From: Bradymonas sediminis
Lineage (GTDB): Bacteria; Myxococcota_A; Bradymonadia; Bradymonadales; Bradymonadaceae
DNA: 64,000 bases
Direction of reading: 5' to 3'
Assembly (NCBI RefSeq): GCF_003258315.1
Contig: NZ_CP030032.1
Span: forward strand, 1,750,001-1,814,000
Shown: positions 1-7,703 of the stretch, piece after piece
Numbering within the stretch: position 1 is the first letter of the stretch
Layout of the letters: every line of letters begins with the position of its first letter
Translations under genes and position numbers: made by a program
Notes under the pieces: model-generated
What the model was told of the DNA's origin: nothing
Seen by the model: only the letters and a program-made list of their open reading frames with translations
The model's database searches: none

Positions 1-1445
1 AAGAACTCGTCAATGGTGTCGCGCAGGTTCTCGCGAAGAACGACGAAAACGTGGTCGCCGGCCTGGAGGCGAGTGTCGCCTCGGGCGGGGATGAGGTTCG
101 TGCCTCGGGTGACCATGGCGACGACGGCTTCGGCGGGGAAGGCCAATTCGCTCAGGCTTTTATCCACGGCGCGGGTATAGCGGTCGATATCGTAGCGCAC
201 GATATCGGCGTCGACGTGGCGAAGCGAGGTGATTTCGAGGCTGATGGGAGGCTCGGGCGGTTCTTCAGTTTGAAGACCCAGCCAGGTCGCGACGGCGCTC
301 AGGCTCCAGCCCTGAACCAGGGCCGAGATGACGACGACAAAGAAGACGACATGAAAGACGAGGCTGCTTTGGACCAGGCCAAGGAGTAGTGGGTAGGTGG
401 CCAGGATAATCGGTACGGAGCCTTTGAGTCCGACCCAGCCGATAAAGAGCAATTCGCGGAAGCTAAAGCCAAAGGGCCACAGGAGGGTGAACACGGCGGC
501 AGGGCGGGCGACGAAGATCAGGGTCAGGGCGATGAGGAATGCGCTCGGGGCGACGCCGGGTAAGTCGCTCGGGGTGCACAGCATGCCCAGGACCACAAAC
601 ATCGTGATTTCGCCCATCCATGTCACGCCGTCGTGAAAGAGGAGCGTGCCGCGTTTGAAAACCATATCGGCGTTGCCCAGCGTGATTCCAACAATATACA
701 CGGCCAGGTAGCCGCTGCCCCCGAGGGCCACCGTCGCGCCATAGGTGCTCATCGCCCATGCTGCGATAAAGACCGGGTAGAGTCCGATTGCCGGGAGGTT
801 CACGCGGTTTGCCAGGCGCAGGCCAATCCATCCGGAGGCAAGTCCCGCCGCCGCGCCCACGCCCATTTGCAGCACGAAGAGGCCTAAGAGTTGGGGACCC
901 ATCTCGACGTTTCCAAGCAAGACCTCGATCAACCCTACCGTCAGGAAGATGGCCATCGGGTCGTTTGATCCACTCTCAATCTTGAGCGTGGACATCAACC
1001 TTGGGTCCAGGCTTAAATTACTCGCCCGCATGATCGAGAAGACCGCACCGGCGTCGGTCGACCCGACAATCGCGCCGATGAGCATGCCTTGAAGCATGGA
1101 TAGGTCGAGGGCATGCGCGGCCACGGCCCCGGTGATTCCCGCCGTGACGACGACGCCGAATGTTGCCATGAGCAACGACGGCTTCCATACCTTGCGCACG
1201 CCCGACAACGAGGTTCGCATGCCACCGTCAAAGAGAATGATGACCAGGGCGAAGGTGCCGATGCCGTGGGCGAGTGGGAAGCTGTCGAAGACGATGCCGC
1301 CCGGGCCTTCGGCGCCGGCTAGCATGCCGATGCCGAGAAACACGAGGAGCGCCGGGAGTCCGGCGCGCGCCGTAAATTTATTCGACACGATTCCCAGCAA
1401 TAGGAGCAGGCCTGCGACTAAAATAATGTGGTCGATCAGGAAGAT
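1..1445 (-). CDS. K+/H+ antiporter, CvrA/NhaP2 type, 3' end cut by window edge
   Basis: Inner-membrane monovalent cation/proton antiporter that exchanges cytoplasmic K+ (or Na+) for protons. The N-terminal part is a run of hydrophobic helices containing the family motifs FDGGMRTS and, further on, AIVGSTDAGAVFS followed by LKIESGSNDPMAIFLT, which closely follow the E. coli CvrA (NhaP2) sequence. The part near the window edge is soluble and looks like a TrkA-C ligand-sensing domain (for example the stretch DHVFVVLREN). At least 481 codons are open and no stop is reached, so the gene continues beyond position 1. No ATG, GTG or TTG lies between the upstream in-frame TAA and the first conserved helix. 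A good AGGAG sits 7 nt before an in-frame ATC (1445), and a CTG follows at 1439; I place the start at the ATC. Function is firm, start is not. Confidence 0.85.
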   Translation of the reverse strand, partial: MFLIDHIILVAGLLLLLGIVSNKFTARAGLPALLVFLGIGMLAGAEGPGGIVFDSFPLAHGIGTFALVIILFDGGMRTSLSGVRKVWKPSLLMATFGVVVTAGITGAVAAHALDLSMLQGMLIGAIVGSTDAGAVFSIMRASNLSLDPRLMSTLKIESGSNDPMAIFLTVGLIEVLLGNVEMGPQLLGLFVLQMGVGAAAGLASGWIGLRLANRVNLPAIGLYPVFIAAWAMSTYGATVALGGSGYLAVYIVGITLGNADMVFKRGTLLFHDGVTWMGEITMFVVLGMLCTPSDLPGVAPSAFLIALTLIFVARPAAVFTLLWPFGFSFRELLFIGWVGLKGSVPIILATYPLLLGLVQSSLVFHVVFFVVVISALVQGWSLSAVATWLGLQTEEPPEPPISLEITSLRHVDADIVRYDIDRYTRAVDKSLSELAFPAEAVVAMVTRGTNLIPARGDTRLQAGDHVFVVLRENLRDTIDEF

Positions 1446-1608
1446 GGTTCGACTCCTCAGCGGTTATTTTGGCATTATATACGAAGGCGCGCGCGTAACG
1501 CGGCGCCCGAAATTCGCCTGCGGAGTATAGATAGATGTGCTGGAGAAAGAAAAGCATCCAGCGGCCTCAGGTGGATGGAGTTTTTGGGGAGGGGCGGCGG
1601 CACCGGGC

Positions 1609-1650
1609 AATGAGAACGCCCCGCGCAGTGGAAGTGCGAGGGGCGTATAT
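1609..1650 (-). terminator. weak hairpin after the WG-repeat gene
   Basis: On the minus strand, ACGCCCC and GGGCGT arms flank a loop just downstream of the WG-repeat lipoprotein stop. There is no clean U-run, so it is only a candidate terminator. Confidence 0.35.
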
Positions 1651-1673
1651 TTTAACTCGGTTTCTTGGGGGGC

Positions 1674-2771
1674 TTAGAATCTGCCGCTCGCGACCACCTT
1701 GCCGCTGGTGTCGATATAGCCACCAAGTTGTTCATTGGTATTTATAGCCACGTAGGCAAGGCCATCTTTGAAGCAAAAGGGTGACCAGTATTTTGGCTTG
1801 AACACCATGTTGCCGCTGGTATCAATCGCACCCCAATAGTCCGCGACCTCGTCGCCTACGGCGGCGAGTCCTTCACAAAAGGAGGTGACGTAGGAATATT
1901 GTGGTTTGATTTTAAACTCGCCTTTGGGGTCAATAAAGCCCCATTTGCCTTTTATTTTTACCAGGGCAAGCTTCTCGCTGAAGCTCCTCGCGTCCTCGAA
2001 TTGAGCGGGAATCGTGAACGCTCCCGTTTTATCGATATATCCCCATTTTTTCCCGATCTGCACCGCCGAATGGCCTTCGCTAAAGGGGTGAACACGGTCA
2101 AATTTGGGTTGAATCGCTAGTTCGCCCGTTTTGTCGATAAAACCCCACTTGTCGTCCTGCCTTACAGCCGCCAAACCTTCGCTGAAGTTCTCTGCTCTGT
2201 CATACGGCAGCTCAAGTACGATTTCACCCTTTTTATTTATGAAGTTCTCTTTTTTGCCGCGCGGCGAAGCCCGGACTAGGCCTTCACTGAAGTTCTTACC
2301 GACAATCCGAAGTTGGGTTGGAATGACGAGTTTTCCAGCTTTGTCGATAAATCCGTATTCTTTGCCCATGGCGATCTGAACGCGCGCGAGCCCCTCAGAG
2401 AAGTCCTCGATATGGAAAAATTTCTGCTCCGGGATAGTCACCTTGCCGCTGCGGTCAAGCAGCGCGGGTTTGCCGTCAACGTAAATGATCGCGATGCCGT
2501 CGTTAAATTCGCGCGGGTCGCCATAGTCGCCTTCGAATATAACTTTACCCTTCGCATCGATAAATGCGCCTTTAGCGCCCATCTGCAAGGGGAAGAGCGG
2601 CTCTTTAACCGCGGGAGGCGTTTCTTGCTTTTCGGGGCGTTCTTCGGCTTCTGGGGCCTGGGCACTTGGGGTTTCCGTCGGCGGTTCCTGGGTGGTGCGT
2701 TGCTTGGCGTCACAGCCGATAAGGGCGAGGAGAAGGCTCGGGAGGATGATCGTTCTGAGCGCGCGATTCAT
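1674..2771 (-). CDS. WG-repeat lipoprotein
   Basis: Predicted lipoprotein of 365 residues, exported and lipid-anchored. The chosen ATG at 2771 gives a short basic N-terminus, a hydrophobic segment and a lipobox (LALIGC). A Thr/Pro/Glu-rich linker follows, then about eight tandem WG (KWG) repeats of roughly 30-45 residues with the pattern F-SEGLA-V--G-KWGFIDKTG, filling the rest of the protein. WG repeats form beta-propeller-like surfaces and are thought to bind proteins or glycans; no catalytic site is seen. A longer reading from an upstream start would hide the signal peptide and is not favoured. The gene is divergent from the decarboxylase at 3045 and stands alone. Exact role unknown. Confidence 0.85.
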   Translation of the reverse strand: MNRALRTIILPSLLLALIGCDAKQRTTQEPPTETPSAQAPEAEERPEKQETPPAVKEPLFPLQMGAKGAFIDAKGKVIFEGDYGDPREFNDGIAIIYVDGKPALLDRSGKVTIPEQKFFHIEDFSEGLARVQIAMGKEYGFIDKAGKLVIPTQLRIVGKNFSEGLVRASPRGKKENFINKKGEIVLELPYDRAENFSEGLAAVRQDDKWGFIDKTGELAIQPKFDRVHPFSEGHSAVQIGKKWGYIDKTGAFTIPAQFEDARSFSEKLALVKIKGKWGFIDPKGEFKIKPQYSYVTSFCEGLAAVGDEVADYWGAIDTSGNMVFKPKYWSPFCFKDGLAYVAINTNEQLGGYIDTSGKVVASGRF

Positions 2772-3044
2772 ACATAGATCCGTGGCAGCAGGAAAATAAA
2801 TTACAAAATAACGAGTGTGCGCGAGTCTACTGTGGAGAATGTACTGCGTCCAGTGGGTTTCAGGGGCCAGTTTAGAACTTCTATTGCGCTGTCGTTGATT
2901 TAGGCGCAGGCGAGCAAATGGACGTGCGCGACATCCGTTGGCTCCATCAGGTTGCCTCGATTGGGAAAGTATGATTTGGGTCATGAGGCGCGTCCGCGCG
3001 ATGCGATACACTCAAGCCGATTCCTTCCCGCGACGAGATTAACG

Positions 3045-5024
3045 ATGGCTGATACCGAATTCGATGCGTATTTTCTTGGCCCTTATGGTGAGAACGCCGA
3101 CCTCTTCGAGGAGCTTCTTACGGATTTTATGCGCGACCATGTCTATTGGCGGCGCAATTTTCACCCGGAGAGCACGCCTCCCATTTCGACGTCTGCGCGC
3201 TATAGCCAGGAGTTTGCAGGGGTCGCGGCGCGCATGCGCCGTGAACTCTTCGCGTTGAGCGCAGATCTCAAAAAATCGGTGCCCTGGTTTAGCCCGCGAT
3301 ACGTGGGGCATATGTCGTCGGATCTGCTGATGTCCGGCTTGGTCGCCAATATTATGACGACGCTTTATAACCCGAATAACGTCTCGGATCAGGCCGCGCC
3401 GACCACGGTTCAAAAGGAGATCGAGGTTGGGTTTCAGCTCGCGCGGATGTTTGGTTTCGAGACCGAGACCGCGGTGCGTCCCTGTGCCTGGGGGCATCTG
3501 ACGTCGGGCGGGACCGTTTCAAATTATGAGGGGCTTCGGAATCTTCAGGCGCTTAAATTCTATCCGCTCGCGCTCGCCCGGGCGCTTGAGCGCCTGGACC
3601 TTGACCTCGGCGCGCCGGGGCCGCTGAAGCGGGCGCTGCCGGAATTGTCTCAATGGGAATTGGTCAATCTGTCGGTCGACATGGTGGTCGAGCTGCGCCG
3701 GGCCTATCTGAGCGCGGCGAGTCAATTGGGACCGCAGATTCTGCATTCATTGCGAGAGGCAGTGCGCGCGGAGCGGCTCGAAACGCTGGGGTGGGTCGAT
3801 TTCTTTGAGGTCCATCCTGGCCTGAAGACGCCGGTCGTGCTGGCGCCGAACACCGCGCATTATTCCTGGCCGAAGGCGATGAAATTGCTCGGCCTGGGGA
3901 CCGCGAATCTTCGGCGCGTAGATGTCGACGGCGATATGCGCATGAGTGCCGGGGATCTTCAAGTTGTGCTTGATGGTTTGAAGGATGAGCGCCGGCCAGT
4001 GCTTTCGTTGGTCGCTATTCTTGGCACCACCGAATTTGGCACGATTGATCCGATAGGCGACATTGTGGCGCAGCGCGAGCGTGCGTTGGGTGCCGGTCTT
4101 TATTTTCCCATTCACGTCGACGCGGCCTGGGGCGGCTATCTTGCGAGTATTTTTCGCCAGGAGGACGGGACGCTCGTTCCCCATGAGATGCTAAAGGAAC
4201 AGTTTCACTATTTTCCGAGCGATAAGGTTTATGGCGCCTTTGCGGCCCTGGGCAGCGTCGAGTCCATTACGGTCGACCCGCATAAACTCGGGTATATTCC
4301 GTACCCGGCGGGCGCCTATGTTGCCCGAAATAGTGGGATGATTGACTTTGTGACCGACAAGGCCCCCTACGCCTTTGAGGGACATCTAGAGGAGCAGGGG
4401 GATTTGCGCGAGCGGCTGCGAAATCTTGGGCAATATATCCTTGAGGGCTCAAAACCCGGGGCGTCTGCCGCCTCGGTGCATGTGTCGCATCGAGTGCTCC
4501 CTCTTCACACGGACGCGTTTGGGAAATTGCTTAAAAAAGGCGTGCGCGCGAGTGAGTATTTCTACGATGAATTGCATAAAATCGCGGATCGCCTCGGGGA
4601 GGATATCATCATCGACATTCCATTTAAGCCCGATTGTAACCTCGTCTGTCTGACATTGAATCCGGTCAAGAACCGTTCGGCGGCCGGGCTCAATCGATTC
4701 GTTCAGTCCATTTATGACCAGATGCGGGTCGACGCATCGCGCCCGATTCAGGTGCGCTCGTTTTTTGCCTCCTCGACAAGTCTTCAAGCCGGCGACCTGT
4801 CGCCCGAACAGCGCCTGACGCTCGCCGAGCAACTCGGCATTGAGCCGAAGACGTTTTGCGCGAGCCCGCGTGACCTCGAACACGACGCCTCAAGCCTACT
4901 TTTGATCCGCAATACCCTGATGAACCCCTGGCTCGACTTTGAAGATAAGGGGCTCAATTATATCGACCGATACCTGTTATTCTTAGAGGAGTTGATCCTC
5001 GCGGAACTCCAGAGCTACACGTGA
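3045..5024 (+). CDS. group II PLP-dependent decarboxylase, tyrosine-decarboxylase-like
   Basis: Cytoplasmic pyridoxal-phosphate enzyme of 659 residues that should decarboxylate an aromatic or acidic amino acid. Visible family signs are the N-terminal WRRNFHPE and VPWFSPRYVGHM segments, the glycine-rich LTSGGTVSNYEGL, HVDAAWGGY (the PLP-pairing Asp and stacking residues) and VDPHKLGYIPYPAG, where the Lys of PHK forms the Schiff base. Length and motif spelling resemble the long bacterial tyrosine decarboxylases (about 620 residues) more than glutamate decarboxylases (about 465). ATG 3045 is chosen because homology begins directly after it; an upstream in-frame start would add 31 non-conserved residues. 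No amino-acid/amine antiporter, the usual partner of TDC in acid resistance, lies beside it. Substrate uncertain. Confidence 0.85.
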   Translation: MADTEFDAYFLGPYGENADLFEELLTDFMRDHVYWRRNFHPESTPPISTSARYSQEFAGVAARMRRELFALSADLKKSVPWFSPRYVGHMSSDLLMSGLVANIMTTLYNPNNVSDQAAPTTVQKEIEVGFQLARMFGFETETAVRPCAWGHLTSGGTVSNYEGLRNLQALKFYPLALARALERLDLDLGAPGPLKRALPELSQWELVNLSVDMVVELRRAYLSAASQLGPQILHSLREAVRAERLETLGWVDFFEVHPGLKTPVVLAPNTAHYSWPKAMKLLGLGTANLRRVDVDGDMRMSAGDLQVVLDGLKDERRPVLSLVAILGTTEFGTIDPIGDIVAQRERALGAGLYFPIHVDAAWGGYLASIFRQEDGTLVPHEMLKEQFHYFPSDKVYGAFAALGSVESITVDPHKLGYIPYPAGAYVARNSGMIDFVTDKAPYAFEGHLEEQGDLRERLRNLGQYILEGSKPGASAASVHVSHRVLPLHTDAFGKLLKKGVRASEYFYDELHKIADRLGEDIIIDIPFKPDCNLVCLTLNPVKNRSAAGLNRFVQSIYDQMRVDASRPIQVRSFFASSTSLQAGDLSPEQRLTLAEQLGIEPKTFCASPRDLEHDASSLLLIRNTLMNPWLDFEDKGLNYIDRYLLFLEELILAELQSYT

Positions 5025-5202
5025 CGTACGGCGGGCGATTGCAGGGGGATCTGGGTGGATTTGGAGTGCTGAACTTGAGGGGCGTTGTCAATCGCGATGA
5101 ATTATAAATATAATCGGCGCGTCTATTCGATATAGGCCGGTGGTCGCGAGTTAGCGATGGCCGTAGTTGCCTGATTTGAAACTTTAGCATTGGATATGAA
5201 CG

Positions 5203-5850
5203 ATGACTCGAAAAATACTCAGCAATTTGATTGTTCTCTTGGCGTTGACCGTCGTTGGTGTTCCCATGTCGCACGCTCAGGGAAAAGGGCAGGCGGAGAA
5301 CGCGGCGAGCAAAGCTGATAAAGCCGAGCAAAAGGGAAAACGTGGCGAAAAGCTCGGCAAGGGTGCAAAGCTCGACAAGGTTGAGCGTGAGAAGCTCAAA
5401 GAGATGCGCAAGGAAGTCCGCGCCGAGCGCCGCGAGATGAAGAAAGCGCATAAGGTCGAGGCGAAGGGAAACGCCGTCGCCGCCAAGCAAAAGGTGCGCG
5501 AGATGCGCCGTTTGTCAGGCCAGAAGGTCAAGGGCATTGATGGGCGAGTGTTGGCGCACAAGAAGCAAAATATGCAGCTCGATAAGGAGTTGCAGAAGCA
5601 TGCCAAACGCGTGGCCAAGATCAATCGGCTGAAGCAAATCTCGGAGCAAAACAAGAATGAGAAGTTGGGTGAGCGCGCCGAGATGTTGATGGCGAAGGAG
5701 ACCAAGCGTCACACCCGTCGCCTGTCGAAGCTCACGAAGGTTCAGGTGAGCCCGAAGAAAGAGATGCGCATGAAGAGACGTGAGGCCATCAAGAACCGCA
5801 TGGTGATTCCCAAGAGCGCCGAGTCAAAGAATATCCAGGGCGAGAAGTAA
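5203..5850 (+). CDS. secreted lysine-rich coiled-coil protein (copy 1 of duplicated module)
   Basis: A 215-residue protein with a clear Sec signal peptide (MTRKILSNLIVLLALTVVGV, cleavage after AHA/SHA-Q) followed by a highly charged Lys/Glu/Arg-rich helical body with no cysteines or hydrophobic core. The C-terminal third (KELQKHAKRVAKINRLK onward, then EKLGERAEML) is nearly the same in the paralogue at 6522-7202; the central part is not conserved in length or sequence. It probably forms extended helices in the periplasm. A small lipoprotein gene follows 57 bp downstream, and this pairing is repeated in the second copy. I do not recognise a family. Confidence 0.8.
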   Translation: MTRKILSNLIVLLALTVVGVPMSHAQGKGQAENAASKADKAEQKGKRGEKLGKGAKLDKVEREKLKEMRKEVRAERREMKKAHKVEAKGNAVAAKQKVREMRRLSGQKVKGIDGRVLAHKKQNMQLDKELQKHAKRVAKINRLKQISEQNKNEKLGERAEMLMAKETKRHTRRLSKLTKVQVSPKKEMRMKRREAIKNRMVIPKSAESKNIQGEK

Positions 5851-5907
5851 AATCGAAGCACCGCCGAGCCCCGGGACTAACCTATTGAGTTGCGTAGAAG
5901 AGAGATT

Positions 5908-6219
5908 ATGAAAAAGAGTCTGATGAAGAAATTGTCGCTTGGCCTGGCCGCGTTGGTTTTCGCTGCGGTGGCGTGTGAGCCGCCGGCTGAAGAAGCCAGC
6001 GAGGCGACGCCGGAAGTCGCGGCAGAGGCCGTCGCCAAAGACGAGAAAGCCGAGCCCGCGCAAGCGCCCGTCGAGGCCGCGGAATTGCCTGACCAAAAAC
6101 AGCGCATGGCCGAGCTTCTGAAGATGGAGCAAGAGTCGGCGAGCGCCGAGATTAACGCTGATAACGCCGATGAGATCGCGGCGCAGCTGGAGGCCGAGAT
6201 TGAGGCGGATCTCGAGTAG
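5908..6219 (+). CDS. small acidic lipoprotein (copy 1 of duplicated module)
   Basis: A 103-residue predicted lipoprotein: basic start, hydrophobic segment, lipobox ending FAAVAC, then a Glu/Ala-rich sequence. The C-terminal half (ELPDQKQRMAELLKMEQESA to EIEADLE) is almost identical to that of the paralogue at 7259-7567. The start is set at ATG 5908, which lies 3 nt after a purine-rich AGAAGAGAG; the in-frame TTG at 5890 would add six residues and has no ribosome site of its own. Strongly acidic, it could pair electrostatically with the lysine-rich protein encoded just upstream; that is inference. No known family recognised. Confidence 0.75.
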   Translation: MKKSLMKKLSLGLAALVFAAVACEPPAEEASEATPEVAAEAVAKDEKAEPAQAPVEAAELPDQKQRMAELLKMEQESASAEINADNADEIAAQLEAEIEADLE

Positions 6220-6521
6220 TCCCGAGCCAGTTGCGAACCCTCTCGTTTCGACGGAGGGCTCGTTCCAGTCGATGTGTCATGACCCGGCCTAGCCGGGAGT
6301 AGGCCGCGTAATCCATAAAAAAAACGCGCACCCCTCGATGATGGGCAGCGCGGTTTTTTTTTATGGGGCGGCGGGTATGATTTGGAGGCTCGTCTTTGAG
6401 CAGAATTGTCGTTTGGATTAAATTCGCGTAAAAATACGAACGTCTCATCGATAAGGGTCAACAATTGTAAGTACGAGAACCGAAGTGGCCCGATTCAAAA
6501 TCTCAGTAATGGAAATAGAAA
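6220..6521. other. intergenic region between the two module copies
   Basis: About 300 bases without a gene. It holds the hairpin terminator at 6317-6362 and, in its last 30 bases, a leader resembling the one before 5203 (TGATT...AAA.T.T.AG.A.TGGA.AT pattern), so the duplicated unit extends slightly upstream of the coding start. Nothing else is seen. Confidence 0.5.
6317..6362. terminator. bidirectional-looking hairpin terminator
   Basis: A-run, then CGCGC paired with GCGCG (inner CCC/GGG pairs) followed by nine T. It separates module copy 1 from copy 2 and would end transcription of the first pair. Confidence 0.75.
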
Positions 6522-7202
6522 ATGACTCGAAAAATACTCAGCAGTCTGATTGTTCTTCTGGCGCTGACCGTTGTTGGTGTTCCGATGGCGCATGCCCAAG
6601 GCCAGGGGAAGGGGCAGGCGGCAAATGCGTCGAAGAACGCCGATAAGGGCGATAAGGGTGAAGAAAAAGGCAAACGCGGCCAGAAGCCGGAGAAAGCGGC
6701 GAAAGGGCAGAAAAACGCCAAAGCCGATGAGGCCAAAGAGAATAGTAGGGGTCAAAAGGGAGAGCGCGCTGAAGTGAAGGAGCAGCGCAAGGAAGAAGAA
6801 AAGGCGAAGGCAGAGGATAAGGGCAAAGAGAACAAGAATAAAGGGAAGGCCGATGAGCAGGGCGCTTCCGATGACGACAAGAAGGGCGTCGATGGCCAGG
6901 CTAAGGCTGCTCAGAAGCAGGATGAGCGCCTCGACAAGGAACTGAAAAAACATGCGAAACGCGTCGCCAAAATCAATCGCCTGAAAGAAATCTCCGAGAA
7001 AAACGGAAACGAGAAATTGGGCGAACGCGCCGATATGTTGCTTGAAAAGGAATCGGAGCGCCATAACCGACGCTTGGCTAAAATTTCGAAGGAGCAGGGG
7101 AAACCAGCCCAGGCTGAGCAGGGTAAAAAGGGCGACGAGCAGAAAAAAGGTAAGGGGAAGCCTGCCAAGGCCGAATCTAAAAAAATGAAGGGCGCGAATT
7201 AA
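6522..7202 (+). CDS. secreted lysine-rich coiled-coil protein (copy 2 of duplicated module)
   Basis: Paralogue of the protein at 5203-5850: 226 residues with the same signal peptide (differences only at a few positions, e.g. LSS for LSN and MAHAQG for MSHAQG) and the same C-terminal KHAKRVAKINRLKEISEK / EKLGERADMLLEKE block. The central region is longer, dominated by KGK, KEE and KNK runs, and cannot be aligned with copy 1, as expected of low-complexity sequence evolving by slippage. It ends in a second Lys-rich tail (KKGDEQKKGKGKPAKAESKK). Followed 56 bp downstream by the second small lipoprotein gene. Role unknown. Confidence 0.8.
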   Translation: MTRKILSSLIVLLALTVVGVPMAHAQGQGKGQAANASKNADKGDKGEEKGKRGQKPEKAAKGQKNAKADEAKENSRGQKGERAEVKEQRKEEEKAKAEDKGKENKNKGKADEQGASDDDKKGVDGQAKAAQKQDERLDKELKKHAKRVAKINRLKEISEKNGNEKLGERADMLLEKESERHNRRLAKISKEQGKPAQAEQGKKGDEQKKGKGKPAKAESKKMKGAN

Positions 7203-7258
7203 TTTTCGACCTTCGGTAAACCCTATTCCTAACTTTTGAGATGCGTAGAAGAGAAATT

Positions 7259-7567
7259 ATGAAGAATAACCTGATTAAATCACTGTCGCTTAGTCTGCTC
7301 GTCATGCTCTTCGGCGTGATGGCGTGTGAGCCGCCTGCTGAAGATGCCGATAAAGCGACGCCCGAAGTCGCTGCTGAAGCGGCTAAAGACGAGAAAGCCG
7401 AGCCCGCTCCAGCGCCGGTCGAGGTCGCGGAATTGCCCGACCAAAAACAGCGTATGGCCGAGCTTCTGAAGATGGAGCAGGAGTCGGCGAGCGCCGAGAT
7501 TGACGCTGATAACGCCGATGAGATTGCGGCGCAGCTGGAGGCCGAGATTGAGGCGGATCTCGAATAG
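7259..7567 (+). CDS. small acidic lipoprotein (copy 2 of duplicated module)
   Basis: Paralogue of the lipoprotein at 5908-6219, 102 residues. The lipobox is FGVMAC, preceded by a hydrophobic run, and the acidic C-terminal half is identical to copy 1 except for single changes (Asp for Asn in SAEIDADNADE). ATG 7259 is chosen because it matches the copy 1 start and has GAGAAATT before it; the in-frame ATG at 7241 corresponds to the TTG of copy 1 and is less likely. Function not recognised. Confidence 0.75.
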   Translation: MKNNLIKSLSLSLLVMLFGVMACEPPAEDADKATPEVAAEAAKDEKAEPAPAPVEVAELPDQKQRMAELLKMEQESASAEIDADNADEIAAQLEAEIEADLE

Positions 7568-7703
7568 TCCCGAGATTTGTTTGCTTTTTGCCTGACCGCA
7601 CGAATCTTCGTGCCATCATTTGGGGTTGTCCGCCAGGGTTGCGGTTGGTACCGAGTTCGGTAGTTTAGTCGCGACGATAAGACCTGCACCCCAAGTGGAT
7701 AAG

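Noticed and set aside
1674-3011. Longer N-terminus (80 more residues) for the WG-repeat protein
   Set aside because: The extension would place the signal peptide and lipobox internally; ATG 2771 gives a normal lipoprotein.
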